Assembly: GCA_002450755.1 (NCBI GenBank)
Contig: DKAI01000051.1
Coordinates: 2,679 to 29,398, forward strand
Length of the DNA stretch: 26,720 nucleotides
Origin: Deltaproteobacteria bacterium UBA6930
Lineage (GTDB): Bacteria; Myxococcota_A; UBA9160; UBA6930
Direction: 5' to 3'
Each line of letters begins with the position of its first letter. Position 1 is the first letter of the stretch. The notes under the pieces are model-generated. The model was given only the letters and a program-made list of their open reading frames with translations, searched no databases and had not been told where the DNA came from. This document shows positions 1 through 7,695 of the stretch, in pieces. The translations under genes were made by a program, and so were the position numbers.

Positions 1-932
1 CCTTTTTCGAAACGCATTCCTTCGAATACGAATGAGTCTCTGACCCTCCGGACAGTCACTTTCGAGGGACCATCATATCTCAACATCTCTTCAATGGCGG
101 AGTCAATCAAGGTCGGGTCCGCTCGAAGGCGCTCCAATTGCGCAGGATTCTTCAAAAGAGCTAGTGTCCCACTAGCTATGAGGTTTGCTGTTGTCTCATG
201 CCCTGCGAAGAGTAGAAGAGTGCACGCTCCTATCATCTGATCGGGATCTAAATGTTCCCCAGCATTCCGCACCCGTATAAGTTCACTAATTAAATTTTCT
301 TCAGGCTCTTGCTCATAACGCGATATCAGACTTCCAAATAAATCAGAAAATTTTTTCTCGGCTTCTAAAGCACGATCCCAGACATCGTCCCTTTCCAGTT
401 TTCCGATCACCAAGCCCCCGATCATTCGTGACCAAGTGCGAAAGTCCTCACGTCTATCGGAGGGCACTCCTAACAATATTGCGATGGCATCTGCTGGAAG
501 AGGAAAAGCTAGTTCTCGGATGAGGCTACATTTTCCCTTTCCGGCCATATTCTCGAGAAGCTCGTCAACACGTTCTTCTAGCATGCCCGTCAGACTTGCT
601 ACCGAGCGAGCCTTAAATGCTGACGAGACAGGCGATCGAAGTTTCGTATGTTCTGGTGGATCCCGAAAAATCATCCATGCCTCGAGGAGCTTTGCCGCTG
701 GCGCGAAGAGCGCTCTCTTCTCCTTCGAGAGGCGCTCCTCCTGAGCCTTCATGTTCGCAGTTGATAGCTTGTCGTGGCCCATGCCCGTCAAAACGTCTGA
801 ATACCTAGTAACGATCCAAGCGTGATGGCGCTCACTCCAGTGAATAGGTGACTTTTCGCGCAGGCGCCTAAAGAAGGTGTGAGGATCTGCTACGGCCTCG
901 CTTGAAACTACGTTGTCATTTAATTCATTCAA
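1..932 (-). CDS. Cytochrome P450, C-terminal end cut by the window edge
   Basis: Haem-thiolate monooxygenase, presumably soluble and fed by separate ferredoxin partners. About 310 residues are present of a usual ~400. The reverse strand encodes the C-helix signature DPPEHTKLR, the I-helix oxygen-activation motif AGHETT (near residue 241) and the K-helix ExxR motif within EEMLRY. The Cys haem-ligand region lies beyond base 1. The frame is open upstream to a TAG but holds no ATG; the chosen start is TTG at 932-930 (LNELNDN), preceded by a purine-rich AAAGGAAAAGAG. This start is uncertain. The P450 fold is certain but the substrate is not readable. P450s often sit with EthD-domain genes in ether degradation, and an EthD gene lies about 8 kb to the right; any link is inference. 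Confidence 0.93.
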   Translation of the reverse strand, partial: MNELNDNVVSSEAVADPHTFFRRLREKSPIHWSERHHAWIVTRYSDVLTGMGHDKLSTANMKAQEERLSKEKRALFAPAAKLLEAWMIFRDPPEHTKLRSPVSSAFKARSVASLTGMLEERVDELLENMAGKGKCSLIRELAFPLPADAIAILLGVPSDRREDFRTWSRMIGGLVIGKLERDDVWDRALEAEKKFSDLFGSLISRYEQEPEENLISELIRVRNAGEHLDPDQMIGACTLLLFAGHETTANLIASGTLALLKNPAQLERLRADPTLIDSAIEEMLRYDGPSKVTVRRVRDSFVFEGMRFEK

Positions 933-1176
933 AGTGACTATTCTCTTTTCCTTTAAATTACTCAGATAATCATGAATAGTTGCTTCGAGAAATTTTGCAA
1001 GCCAATGAGTGCCCTACCTCGCGCCACACAACCCAATCTGGTGTTCAGTACTTGTGAATAAACTTGATATCGATTCTTTTTTTAACCATTCAAACAATTA
1101 AAGAAAAAGGGCACTATTCCTTCTAACCGACTATAAATAAAGAGCTTTATGGAAATAAATGCAGATTGGATTAAGC
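933..1176. other. Gene-free spacer between P450 and tRNA-Glu
   Basis: This AT-rich stretch of 244 bases has no open frame with recognisable protein similarity. It must hold the leftward promoter of the P450 and the 3' flank of the tRNA. I see no convincing hairpin plus T-run for a tRNA terminator; the best candidate, ATAAAG-CT-CTTTAT near 1141-1155, has too tight a loop. No promoter could be assigned with confidence. Confidence 0.6.
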
Positions 1177-1252
1177 TGGCGTCCCCAACGGGACTCGAAC
1201 CCGTGTTGCCGCCTTGAAAGGGCGGAGTCCTAGACCGCTAGACGATGGGGAC
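1177..1252 (-). tRNA. tRNA-Glu (anticodon UUC)
   Basis: The reverse strand folds as a complete 76-base cloverleaf. The acceptor stem pairs GTCCCCA with TGGGGAC, followed by discriminator G and an encoded CCA at 1179-1177. The anticodon arm is CCGCC-CTTTCAA-GGCGG, which places TTC at positions 34-36. The T arm contains GGGTTCGAGTCCC. The body closely resembles bacterial tRNA-Glu. It lies between the P450 and the DNA glycosylase, transcribed in the same direction as both. Confidence 0.97.
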
Positions 1253-1258
1253 GCCGAA

Positions 1259-1299
1259 GCGAGGATTATTGCGAACGTAAGTCAAAGTCGCGAGGATTA
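1259..1299. repeat. Direct repeat GCGAGGATTA upstream of tRNA-Glu
   Basis: The 10-base word GCGAGGATTA occurs exactly at 1259-1268 and 1290-1299, a 31-base period (about three helical turns). Both copies lie in the short spacer between the glycosylase stop codon and the tRNA 5' end, where the tRNA promoter should be. A TTGACT hexamer (reverse strand) lies between the copies, but no well-spaced -10 box follows it. Function unknown. Confidence 0.45.
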
Positions 1300-1300
1300 A

Positions 1301-1930
1301 TCAAAAATCAAGCGTGTCGTACGATCGCCACAGATACCAGCTGGCGACACTGGCAAAGGGTCGCCAGTGCGCGGCAATCTCCTCGAATTCGTCTTTGTTG
1401 GGCAAAGCCTCAAGCCCGTAAAGGTCGCGTACGGCCTTCACTAATCCATAATCGCCTATAGGAAGGATGTCTGCCCTGCCAAGGGAGAAAATCAAAAGCA
1501 TGTGCGCGGTCCAATCGCCTACGCCTCGAATCTGAGTCACGTTCTCAATGACCTCGTTTGTCGTCATTTTCCCCAAAGCCCTAGGTAACACCAACTTCCC
1601 TTCAAAAGCGGTCGCAATCGAACGAAAAGCTGCAATTTTCTGACGTGAAAGACCTGCCTTCCGGAATTGTACGTCTGATATACCTAAGATTTTTTTAGGC
1701 GCAGGAATCTGGCCTGGCCCCAGAGCCTTAACCCGCTCTTCTATCTTCGCAGCTGATGCAACAGAGAGCTGCTGATATAGAACTGAGCGCATCAAGTAGC
1801 GATACGGCTTACCCTTCGCTTCCAATTTGCAAGGACCTACTGACTCTATAAGTCGTTTCATAATCGGGTCTGAGGCTTTTAGGTGCCTTGTCGCTCTTCT
1901 AAGTAAACTGGGGGTCAATTCCGCAGACAT
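1301..1930 (-). CDS. HhH-GPD DNA glycosylase (AlkA/3-methyladenine type)
   Basis: Base-excision repair glycosylase that probably removes alkylated purines from DNA. The 209-residue protein has the helix-hairpin-helix IRGVGDWTA (about residues 134-142) followed by LPIGDYGLVKAV, whose Asp (about residue 160) matches the catalytic Asp of the AlkA family. The YQQLSVASAAKI segment is also typical of bacterial AlkA-like enzymes. The reading frame is open back to 1984, but that start would lie inside the divergent AAA gene that begins at 1960. I chose ATG 1930 (MSAELT), which gives the usual N-terminus of the compact family. It is shorter than E. coli AlkA because the N-terminal domain is absent. 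No Fe-S cluster cysteines are seen, so it is not an EndoIII/MutY type. Confidence 0.9.
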   Translation of the reverse strand: MSAELTPSLLRRATRHLKASDPIMKRLIESVGPCKLEAKGKPYRYLMRSVLYQQLSVASAAKIEERVKALGPGQIPAPKKILGISDVQFRKAGLSRQKIAAFRSIATAFEGKLVLPRALGKMTTNEVIENVTQIRGVGDWTAHMLLIFSLGRADILPIGDYGLVKAVRDLYGLEALPNKDEFEEIAAHWRPFASVASWYLWRSYDTLDF

Positions 1931-1959
1931 CTCACGAGAATAGCCGCTAATCTTTCCGA

Positions 1960-2880
1960 ATGGACGATTTCTTGATCCGAGCACAGAACCTATGGGCCAG
2001 CGCCACCCGAAAGCATTCCGCGCTTGACAAGGCTACAGAATTGGACGCACAGCCAAATGTAGATACATATATGATCGGTGGTCTGTCAGAGGCTCAAGAA
2101 GAGGTCCTGACCTATGCCTGTGCCATTACGAGTCCTGAGGTCTACGCCCGCTGGGGAACTCATCCGCCTTCAGGTCTACTCCTTTTAGGTAGACAAGGCG
2201 TTGGAAAAGCCCTGCTCGCGAGAGCGCTCGCAACACGTGCGAACACGCCCTTCCTTCGAGTCAGGGTTCCGCAGCTTGTACTCGATATTGTTCACTCTGG
2301 GACTAAGGCCGCTGAGTTGATCCAGACCTGGACAGATGTATTGAATGACATGCCTAATATTTCTGTTTACTTTGACGAGCTCGAGTTTTCCCAGGCACAG
2401 GAGATAGGAGTCCGAAGAACTGACCTGCCAATTGGCCCGATCATGGATTTTATGCTCGATTTTGTCGATCGAGCTATCGCGGCTGAGCAGGTACTCGTAG
2501 TGGGTGCAACCAGCTATCCGGATACCCTTCGGCCAGCCTTCTTCTCAGGAGGACGTTTTGAACGTGTCGTAGAAGTCAACCCTCGATATCCTGAAGACAT
2601 CATTAAAGCTCTCGAATTACATGCCGCGGAGGCCGAAAAGAGAGCTGCACGATCCCTCTTTGCCGATGTCGATTGGAGTCAGGTCGTACGACGATTTCGG
2701 GGACCCACAACCGGTGAATGGATTCAACTCATGCATGGCGTCTTGCGTCGCAAGGCTCGATCCGAATCCGCCTTTGAATCGGTAAAACCAATCGTCACAA
2801 ACGACCTCCTGGACGAAGTCGATCGATTTCGAAAAGCAAACAACCGTCTACCCCAAACTCGGGGCGGAAACTACATCTAG
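1960..2880 (+). CDS. AAA-family ATPase with degenerate active site
   Basis: A 306-residue protein with a single AAA module of the FtsH/proteasomal ATPase type and no attached protease, membrane segment or signal peptide. Visible elements are Walker A GRQGVGKA (residues 77-84), Walker B ISVYFDE (Asp139, Glu140), a sensor-1 strand VVGATSYPD and a second-region-of-homology motif GGRFER. Several positions are off-consensus: the Thr/Ser after the P-loop Lys is Ala84, the sensor-1 Asn is Ser185, and the first Arg of the usual LLRPGR is Ser (FFSGGR). ATP may still bind, but hydrolysis is likely weakened. The 38 residues before the module show no known domain. It starts 29 bases from the divergent glycosylase start. 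Its partner and role are unknown; the fold is clear. Confidence 0.8.
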   Translation: MDDFLIRAQNLWASATRKHSALDKATELDAQPNVDTYMIGGLSEAQEEVLTYACAITSPEVYARWGTHPPSGLLLLGRQGVGKALLARALATRANTPFLRVRVPQLVLDIVHSGTKAAELIQTWTDVLNDMPNISVYFDELEFSQAQEIGVRRTDLPIGPIMDFMLDFVDRAIAAEQVLVVGATSYPDTLRPAFFSGGRFERVVEVNPRYPEDIIKALELHAAEAEKRAARSLFADVDWSQVVRRFRGPTTGEWIQLMHGVLRRKARSESAFESVKPIVTNDLLDEVDRFRKANNRLPQTRGGNYI

Positions 2881-2887
2881 TCGGCTT

Positions 2888-3874
2888 TTAATTGTTGAGT
2901 AGGATACGTGTTTGTTTTTCCGGTATGAGCAACAGCTTGTTCGGGTTTCGCATTAAGTCACCTACTTGAGGAATCCTTACCCCGTACTCTCTGGCATCCT
3001 CGGATCGCCAAAAGACCCTGCCTCCCTTATCGCCTACCTGAACGAATGGCCCTTTTAGTCCACTCCTATCTGCTATCTCAAGCATTTTATCAATCACTCC
3101 CGTTCTCCACTGCTGGGTTCGAAGGGTTCGCTTAACTCGACCGGCAGGAAGTCTATATAGTTCTTTTACTCCAGGCGCTGATATCTTTTGAGTCGCTAGC
3201 ACTCGCCTGCCGAGAAGTTTGCTAACAAAGCGATCTCGTACTATTGCTGCGCCTCTTCTAACGCTATGACCTTGATAGCCCAACGCATGCCCAAGCTCGT
3301 GAAATGCCGATCCGGTAAATTCTTCATCGGTTAACTTCCTGGTATTCCCCCTTACATCTTTTGGTGTATTGAGTGCGAGATCAACTCGTGCAAATCTTAG
3401 TTCACCTTTCCACGAGTCTTCCTCGTCCAAATAGCAGTCCGCGATTGTTCTACCCGAGCCTGGACCTTGAGCATTCATGATCGGACCCTCTGACACATTT
3501 ACTTGAATCATCGCTTCAAACTTTGACGTCTCATTAAAATAGATACCAAGCTCAAGATCTCCCCAAGCTTTGATTGCCCCCCTTACAAAACTTTTGGACC
3601 TTGGTGGTCCGGAAATGGAAAAATTTACTACGGAACCTTTTTCCCAGCGGCAATAAAACTCTCGAATCGAACCTGCTCTTGGAAAAAGATAGAGTTGAGC
3701 CGACCAATCGCCAGCTCGAGCTCCTTCGAGATTCCATGGAGACTGGCACGAGACTAAAAACAATAGTGCCGGAAACAAGAGCACTGAGAGAACCCAGGAA
3801 AAAAAACATCTCCTCCTGAAGCCCCCTTCCTTTCTAAGAAGAGCTCCTTTCTGTATTTCTTTGTGTGCCAACAT
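2888..3874 (-). CDS. Putative lipoprotein zinc metalloprotease (metzincin-like)
   Basis: A 328-residue secreted or membrane-anchored protein. The N-terminus has an Arg-rich stretch, a hydrophobic core and a lipobox LVSC, so Cys43 is the probable lipidated residue. Near the middle is HELGHALGYQGHS (residues 192-204), a zinc-binding HExxH with a downstream Gly and a third His. This resembles matrix metalloproteases, but the third His lies one residue further away than in the classical HExxHxxGxxH. Upstream, VRGAIKAWGD fits the helix that precedes metzincin active sites. The C-terminal ~110 residues match nothing I recognise. The start at ATG 3874 gives a long n-region of about 22 residues; an eight-base T tract in the signal-peptide codons is discussed as a finding. 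The substrate is unknown. Confidence 0.72.
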   Translation of the reverse strand: MLAHKEIQKGALLRKEGGFRRRCFFSWVLSVLLFPALLFLVSCQSPWNLEGARAGDWSAQLYLFPRAGSIREFYCRWEKGSVVNFSISGPPRSKSFVRGAIKAWGDLELGIYFNETSKFEAMIQVNVSEGPIMNAQGPGSGRTIADCYLDEEDSWKGELRFARVDLALNTPKDVRGNTRKLTDEEFTGSAFHELGHALGYQGHSVRRGAAIVRDRFVSKLLGRRVLATQKISAPGVKELYRLPAGRVKRTLRTQQWRTGVIDKMLEIADRSGLKGPFVQVGDKGGRVFWRSEDAREYGVRIPQVGDLMRNPNKLLLIPEKQTRILLNN

Positions 3875-3903
3875 TGATTTCAGATCCTAAGATCCACATC
3901 GTA

Positions 3904-4635
3904 ATGGAAATTGAATCTATCTTGCTACTCGCTTCGGTAGGCCTAGCTGCAGGCATAATCAACACTCTCGCAGGTGGAGGTTCGTTTCTTACTGTCCCAG
4001 TACTCGTAATGCTGGGCCTCCCAGGAAATCTCGCCAATGGGACCAATCGAATTGGTGTTCTATTTCAGACTTTTATCGCCGGATGGCGCTTCCGAAGAAC
4101 TTCTATTTTCCTCCCTAAGGAAGTTCTTCCCGTACTTGTCCCCATGGCCGTGGGATCCATTATTGGCGCCATTGCAATTAATCAAATATCGGATCAAATT
4201 TTTGAAAAATTTTTTGGCGTAGCCATGATCCTCTTATGGGCAATGACCTTACGGAAATCAGCTGAAAAAACTAAACCTTCCCCAAACCGACTTTGGCAGA
4301 ATTTTATACGTTTTCTTGTCGGTTTATACGGGGGAGCGTTTCAGGCTGGTGTGGGGATTCTTTTGGTTCTCGTACTGCGAAACACTGGCCTAGATCTTTT
4401 AAAAGCTAACGCCCTAAAAGTTGCAGTGAACTTCTGTTTCACCCTACTAGCGCTTCCAATTTTTTTATTTAATGGCCATGTTTCCTGGGGACCAGCGCTT
4501 GCCTTGGGTTTCGGGTTCGCAATTGGAGGCGAGGTGGGAGCACGGATTGCAATCGATCACGGGAGTAGGGTACTGCGGCCCGCTCTAGGAATAGCTGTTC
4601 TTATTCTCGCAGGCAGGATGTTTGGACTCTACTAG
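3904..4635 (+). CDS. TSUP/TauE-SafE family membrane permease
   Basis: Inner-membrane protein of about 243 residues with roughly eight hydrophobic helices. The family exports or imports sulfur compounds or organic anions such as sulfite, sulfoacetate and taurine-related solutes. The two half-repeats are visible: GIINTLAGGGSFLTVPVL near the N-terminus and GLYGGAFQAGVGILLVLVL near the middle, each with the glycine-rich break typical of the family. The frame is open from a GTG at 3865, but that would overlap the divergent lipoprotein gene. ATG 3904 puts the first helix at the N-terminus and is preferred, although its ribosome site is weak. It lies 60 bases before the enoyl-CoA hydratase and may be co-transcribed with it. 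The substrate cannot be read from sequence. Confidence 0.88.
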   Translation: MEIESILLLASVGLAAGIINTLAGGGSFLTVPVLVMLGLPGNLANGTNRIGVLFQTFIAGWRFRRTSIFLPKEVLPVLVPMAVGSIIGAIAINQISDQIFEKFFGVAMILLWAMTLRKSAEKTKPSPNRLWQNFIRFLVGLYGGAFQAGVGILLVLVLRNTGLDLLKANALKVAVNFCFTLLALPIFLFNGHVSWGPALALGFGFAIGGEVGARIAIDHGSRVLRPALGIAVLILAGRMFGLY

Positions 4636-4695
4636 GTACGGAACCGAAACTCACTTGTGCCCGATTTATTTGGGCGCCATGCAAAGGACTGACAA

Positions 4696-5505
4696 ATGGC
4701 AATAAAGTTAGAAAAGATGAGTGAAACCCCTAATGTTGCACTTGTCACGATAGATCGACCCGAAAAAGCAAATTCGCTCAATCCCGAACATATTTATGAA
4801 TTAGCCTCGGTATGGAAGGAACTCGCGTCTGATCGTGAAGTGCGATGCGTAGTCTTAACGGGTTCAGGAGAACGAGTTTTCTGCGCGGGCATGGACATGC
4901 GTGAGACCGTACCGGCAGCAAGGCGTCTGGTAGAAGGAAAGACTCTAGACCCAAAAACATTCGAAGGCTTAAAAAACGTCTCTATTGCACTACTCGCCGG
5001 CTTCGATCTCAAAAAACCTCTCATCTGCGCAATCAATGGTCACGCTCGAGCAGGCGGATTCGACCTTATGCTTTCTTCAGAACTTAGAGTTTCTGTACCC
5101 GAGGCAACGTTTGCACTAGAGGAGGTAGCCTTAGGTCTGTACCCAACGGGAAATGCTACCGTCCTTTTGCCAAGGCAAATTGGCTGGGCGAACGCCCATG
5201 AAATTCTTTTAACTGCGAAACCCTTTAGCGCCGAAAGAGCGCTAGAAATCGGCCTGATCAACCGCCTAGCGGTAAGAGAAAAGTTGCTTGATTCAGCCTT
5301 CGCGTTAGCTACGGCCATTTCACAAAATGGGCCTCTAGCGGTTCGCGAAACCAGATTTGGGGTCCGCGAATTGCTCGGAATGGACCTAAAGTCTGCATAT
5401 AAGCGCCAGGAAGAGATCGGACGCCCACTTCGTGCTAGTCAAGATGCGAAGGAGGGGCAGCTCTCCTTCCTAGAAAATCGGCAACCCGTTTTTAAAGGGC
5501 TTTGA
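4696..5505 (+). CDS. Enoyl-CoA hydratase/isomerase (crotonase family)
   Basis: Cytoplasmic enzyme, probably adding water to trans-2-enoyl-CoA in beta-oxidation. Its 269 residues include the first oxyanion-hole segment FCAGMDM (residues 62-68) and the second, INGHARAGGFDL (113-124). The two Glu residues used for hydration in rat enoyl-CoA hydratase have counterparts here: Glu143 in LEEVALG and Glu169 in AHEILLT. The C-terminus DAKEGQLSFLENRQPVF is the usual family ending. ATG 4696 is preceded by AAAGGA at good distance. It ends 10 bases from the convergent acyl-CoA dehydrogenase subunit gene. Some crotonases catalyse isomerisation or hydrolysis, so the exact reaction is less sure than the fold. 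Confidence 0.93.
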   Translation: MAIKLEKMSETPNVALVTIDRPEKANSLNPEHIYELASVWKELASDREVRCVVLTGSGERVFCAGMDMRETVPAARRLVEGKTLDPKTFEGLKNVSIALLAGFDLKKPLICAINGHARAGGFDLMLSSELRVSVPEATFALEEVALGLYPTGNATVLLPRQIGWANAHEILLTAKPFSAERALEIGLINRLAVREKLLDSAFALATAISQNGPLAVRETRFGVRELLGMDLKSAYKRQEEIGRPLRASQDAKEGQLSFLENRQPVFKGL

Positions 5506-5515
5506 TCTTCCATCC

Positions 5516-6553
5516 TTACTGTGAGACCAGATCCGTCCAGAGATTATCAGCACCTCGATCTAAAGCCTTTTCTCCGAGTCTATCCCTCCACACAGCTTCG
5601 GCTCCAAACTCTGCTCTCCATGACCAGAGCCTTCGAGTCGTAAAGTGAAGAGCATGTTCATAAGTAAATCCAATGGCCCCATGCGTAGCGTGCGCAATTT
5701 TAGAACCTATACCTGCGGCTTCGCCGGATCGCGCTTTAGCAACCGCAATCTCAAAAAATGCTTTTTTCGAGTCTGCCGCTGTACAAGCGGCGGATGAAGC
5801 TGCACGTGCTGCAGCGGTCTCGGAAGCCAAAATTGCCAGTTGGTGCTGAATCGCCTGAAACTTCCCTATTGGCCTGCCGAACTGAACCCTATCATTGGCA
5901 AACTGAACACTTTCTCCCAGAAGATTCTCCAGTGCGCCCGTAATCTGAACGGAGCGTGCGAGTGCCCCGTAAAGTTCAACAAGCCCTTTCGGAAAATCTT
6001 TAGACAACGGATTTCCAGTCAAAATCGCACAGTTAGTAAAACTAAGCGTATCGCGCGGCTCCTTAGCAAGGTTTTGACCAGCTAACTTCTCGCCGGAATC
6101 CGGCTCAAGAAGCACAATCGAATCTTCCCCATCTATGACGGCCTCAGCAAGAATCGCTGTAGCTCGACCTCCCCAAGGTACTCTGTCGAGCACACCTTTC
6201 ACTTTTGATCCGCTTCCCTCCAGCTTTCCACCAGCTGCCAATGTAAGAATGCCCTTGGGAACTTCTAGACCACAACTTGAACACAGCCAAGACGCAACCA
6301 TTGTCTCAACCAAAGGCACCGGAATGCAGTACCGTCCCGCAGCGCGAATAACACTCTCAACTTCATTCCAGCTCGCGCCCACACCACCGCTTTCCTCAGG
6401 CACCAGGGCCTGCATAACTCCCATTTCTTCTAATTCTTTCCAAAGATTTTCGGGCCAAATGCCGGTTTCAGCCTCTTCTAATACTTCTCTTGTAGCTAAA
6501 TCCTCAAAAAGACGCGTAACTGATTCTGATAAAATCTGAGCCAATTCATTCAT
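5516..6553 (-). CDS. Acyl-CoA dehydrogenase, non-catalytic partner subunit
   Basis: A 345-residue acyl-CoA dehydrogenase-fold protein. The N-terminal helical domain (WKELEEMGVMQALVPEESGG) is followed by a shortened middle domain and the C-terminal domain with the FAD-contacting run DRVQFGRPIGKFQAIQHQLA. The middle domain lacks the usual SEPxxGSD flavin/substrate motif. The position that carries Glu in the partner (FER) is here in GALARSVQ, without an acid. It therefore resembles the degenerate chain of heteromeric acyl-CoA dehydrogenases known from actinobacterial steroid degradation (ChsE1/ChsE2-like FadE pairs). Its ATG overlaps the partner's stop codon (ATGA), indicating translational coupling and a complex of the two. 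It is intact, not a pseudogene. Confidence 0.9.
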   Translation of the reverse strand: MNELAQILSESVTRLFEDLATREVLEEAETGIWPENLWKELEEMGVMQALVPEESGGVGASWNEVESVIRAAGRYCIPVPLVETMVASWLCSSCGLEVPKGILTLAAGGKLEGSGSKVKGVLDRVPWGGRATAILAEAVIDGEDSIVLLEPDSGEKLAGQNLAKEPRDTLSFTNCAILTGNPLSKDFPKGLVELYGALARSVQITGALENLLGESVQFANDRVQFGRPIGKFQAIQHQLAILASETAAARAASSAACTAADSKKAFFEIAVAKARSGEAAGIGSKIAHATHGAIGFTYEHALHFTTRRLWSWRAEFGAEAVWRDRLGEKALDRGADNLWTDLVSQ

Positions 6554-7695
6554 CTTAAACCTAGACCTCGGGCGATAATTCCTCTCAAAATTTCACGCGT
6601 TCCTCCTCGGAGAGAAAAGGAAGGAGCTACCTGAGTAAGATAAGAGAGGACTTGAGCTAAATCCGTGTCTCCATCTGGATCGGGTTCAATTCCGAGCAAA
6701 TCATGAACAAGCTCAGGCAATTCTTGTTCAAACGACGTACCAAGGTCTTTCACGACTGACGCTTCTAATGCAGGGGCTTTCCCTTCATTTAGCATTCCGG
6801 CAACGGACAACGACATAAGTCGTAAAGTAGCCATGTGAGCAATACATCTCCCTACAAGACGCCGCGCCGTTCCGTCAGAGGGATCTACCTCTTTGACCAA
6901 TTCACGCAGAAGCAAAAAGCTACTTAGATAACGTTCGGGACCGCTCCGTTCAAAGGCCAGTTCAGCCATAACCTGCTGCCAGCCCTGTCCCTCTTCTCCA
7001 ACCAAACGTTCAGTAGGAACGTAAACGTCTTTAAATACCACTTCATTGAAGTGCTCACTGCCCGACAGGTCTCGGATTGGTCGGGGATCAATTCCCTCAA
7101 TGTCCATGTCCAAAAGGAACTGCGACAGCCCAGTGTGTTTACTATCGGGATCCGGATTTGTGCGAATCAATGCCACCATTTGATTACAACGATGAGCGTG
7201 AGTAGTCCAAAGTTTGGATCCATTAATTACCCAACCTCCATCGACTCGCTCTGCCTTGGTACGCATGGAAGCGAGGTCGGAACCCGAGTCGGGTTCGCTC
7301 ATCCCAATGCAATAGTAACCTTCTCCGCGTGCAATAGCGGGCATGAACTCCTGCCTTTGCTCCTCAGTTCCGTATCTAAGCAAAAGAGGCCCTGTCTGGC
7401 GATCACCGATCCAATGGGCCGCTACCGGGGCTCCTGCCGCCAACATTTCCTCCAAAACTACGTAACGGTCCAGGGCACTCCTTTCATGTCCACCGTATTT
7501 TTTTGGCCACGTCATGCCAATCCAGCCACGTTCTCCAATCTTTCTGGTGAATTCAGAGTCAAACCCCTGCCATGTCGCGGCCTTTTTTACAGCCGGAAAA
7601 CCCTCCAGGTTTTCCTTGAGAAACTCTCTAACCTCTGCGCGAAGAGCCTGAGTATCATCGGGTAATTGGCAAGGCTCAAACTGAAAATCGTACAT
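6550..7695 (-). CDS. Acyl-CoA dehydrogenase, catalytic subunit
   Basis: A 381-residue flavoprotein that oxidises acyl-CoA to 2-enoyl-CoA and passes electrons to ETF. It has MSEPDSGSD (residues 132-140) and KLWTTHA for flavin binding, and the C-terminal SLRGGTREILRG. In medium-chain dehydrogenases the catalytic Glu precedes the GT of this last motif; here that place is Gly. The likely base is instead Glu249 in LAFERSGPE, the location used by isovaleryl-CoA dehydrogenase and ChsE-type enzymes. This supports a bulky or branched acyl-CoA, possibly steroid- or isoprenoid-derived, rather than a plain fatty acid; the substrate is inference. ATG 7695 follows AGGAAG. The gene is coupled by a 4-base overlap to its partner and faces the divergent Nudix gene. 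Confidence 0.93.
   Translation of the reverse strand: MYDFQFEPCQLPDDTQALRAEVREFLKENLEGFPAVKKAATWQGFDSEFTRKIGERGWIGMTWPKKYGGHERSALDRYVVLEEMLAAGAPVAAHWIGDRQTGPLLLRYGTEEQRQEFMPAIARGEGYYCIGMSEPDSGSDLASMRTKAERVDGGWVINGSKLWTTHAHRCNQMVALIRTNPDPDSKHTGLSQFLLDMDIEGIDPRPIRDLSGSEHFNEVVFKDVYVPTERLVGEEGQGWQQVMAELAFERSGPERYLSSFLLLRELVKEVDPSDGTARRLVGRCIAHMATLRLMSLSVAGMLNEGKAPALEASVVKDLGTSFEQELPELVHDLLGIEPDPDGDTDLAQVLSYLTQVAPSFSLRGGTREILRGIIARGLGLR

Noticed and set aside
436..808. Rightward open frames inside the P450 region
   Set aside because: They are antisense to a clear P450 frame carrying all expected helix motifs, with no protein-like features of their own.
1008..1115. Inverted repeat AGTGCCCT (1008-1015) and AGGGCACT (1108-1115)
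   Set aside because: An 8-base match roughly 90 bases apart is expected by chance in a spacer of this size, and no other feature supports it.
1177..1300. tRNA-Glu as the attachment site of an integrated element
   Set aside because: No integrase gene, and no duplicated tRNA 3' end was noticed in the window; the nearby repeat is on the 5' side of the tRNA.
5516..6553. Second acyl-CoA dehydrogenase gene as a decaying pseudogene
   Set aside because: It is an intact frame coupled by ATGA to the catalytic chain, and non-catalytic partner chains are known in the family.
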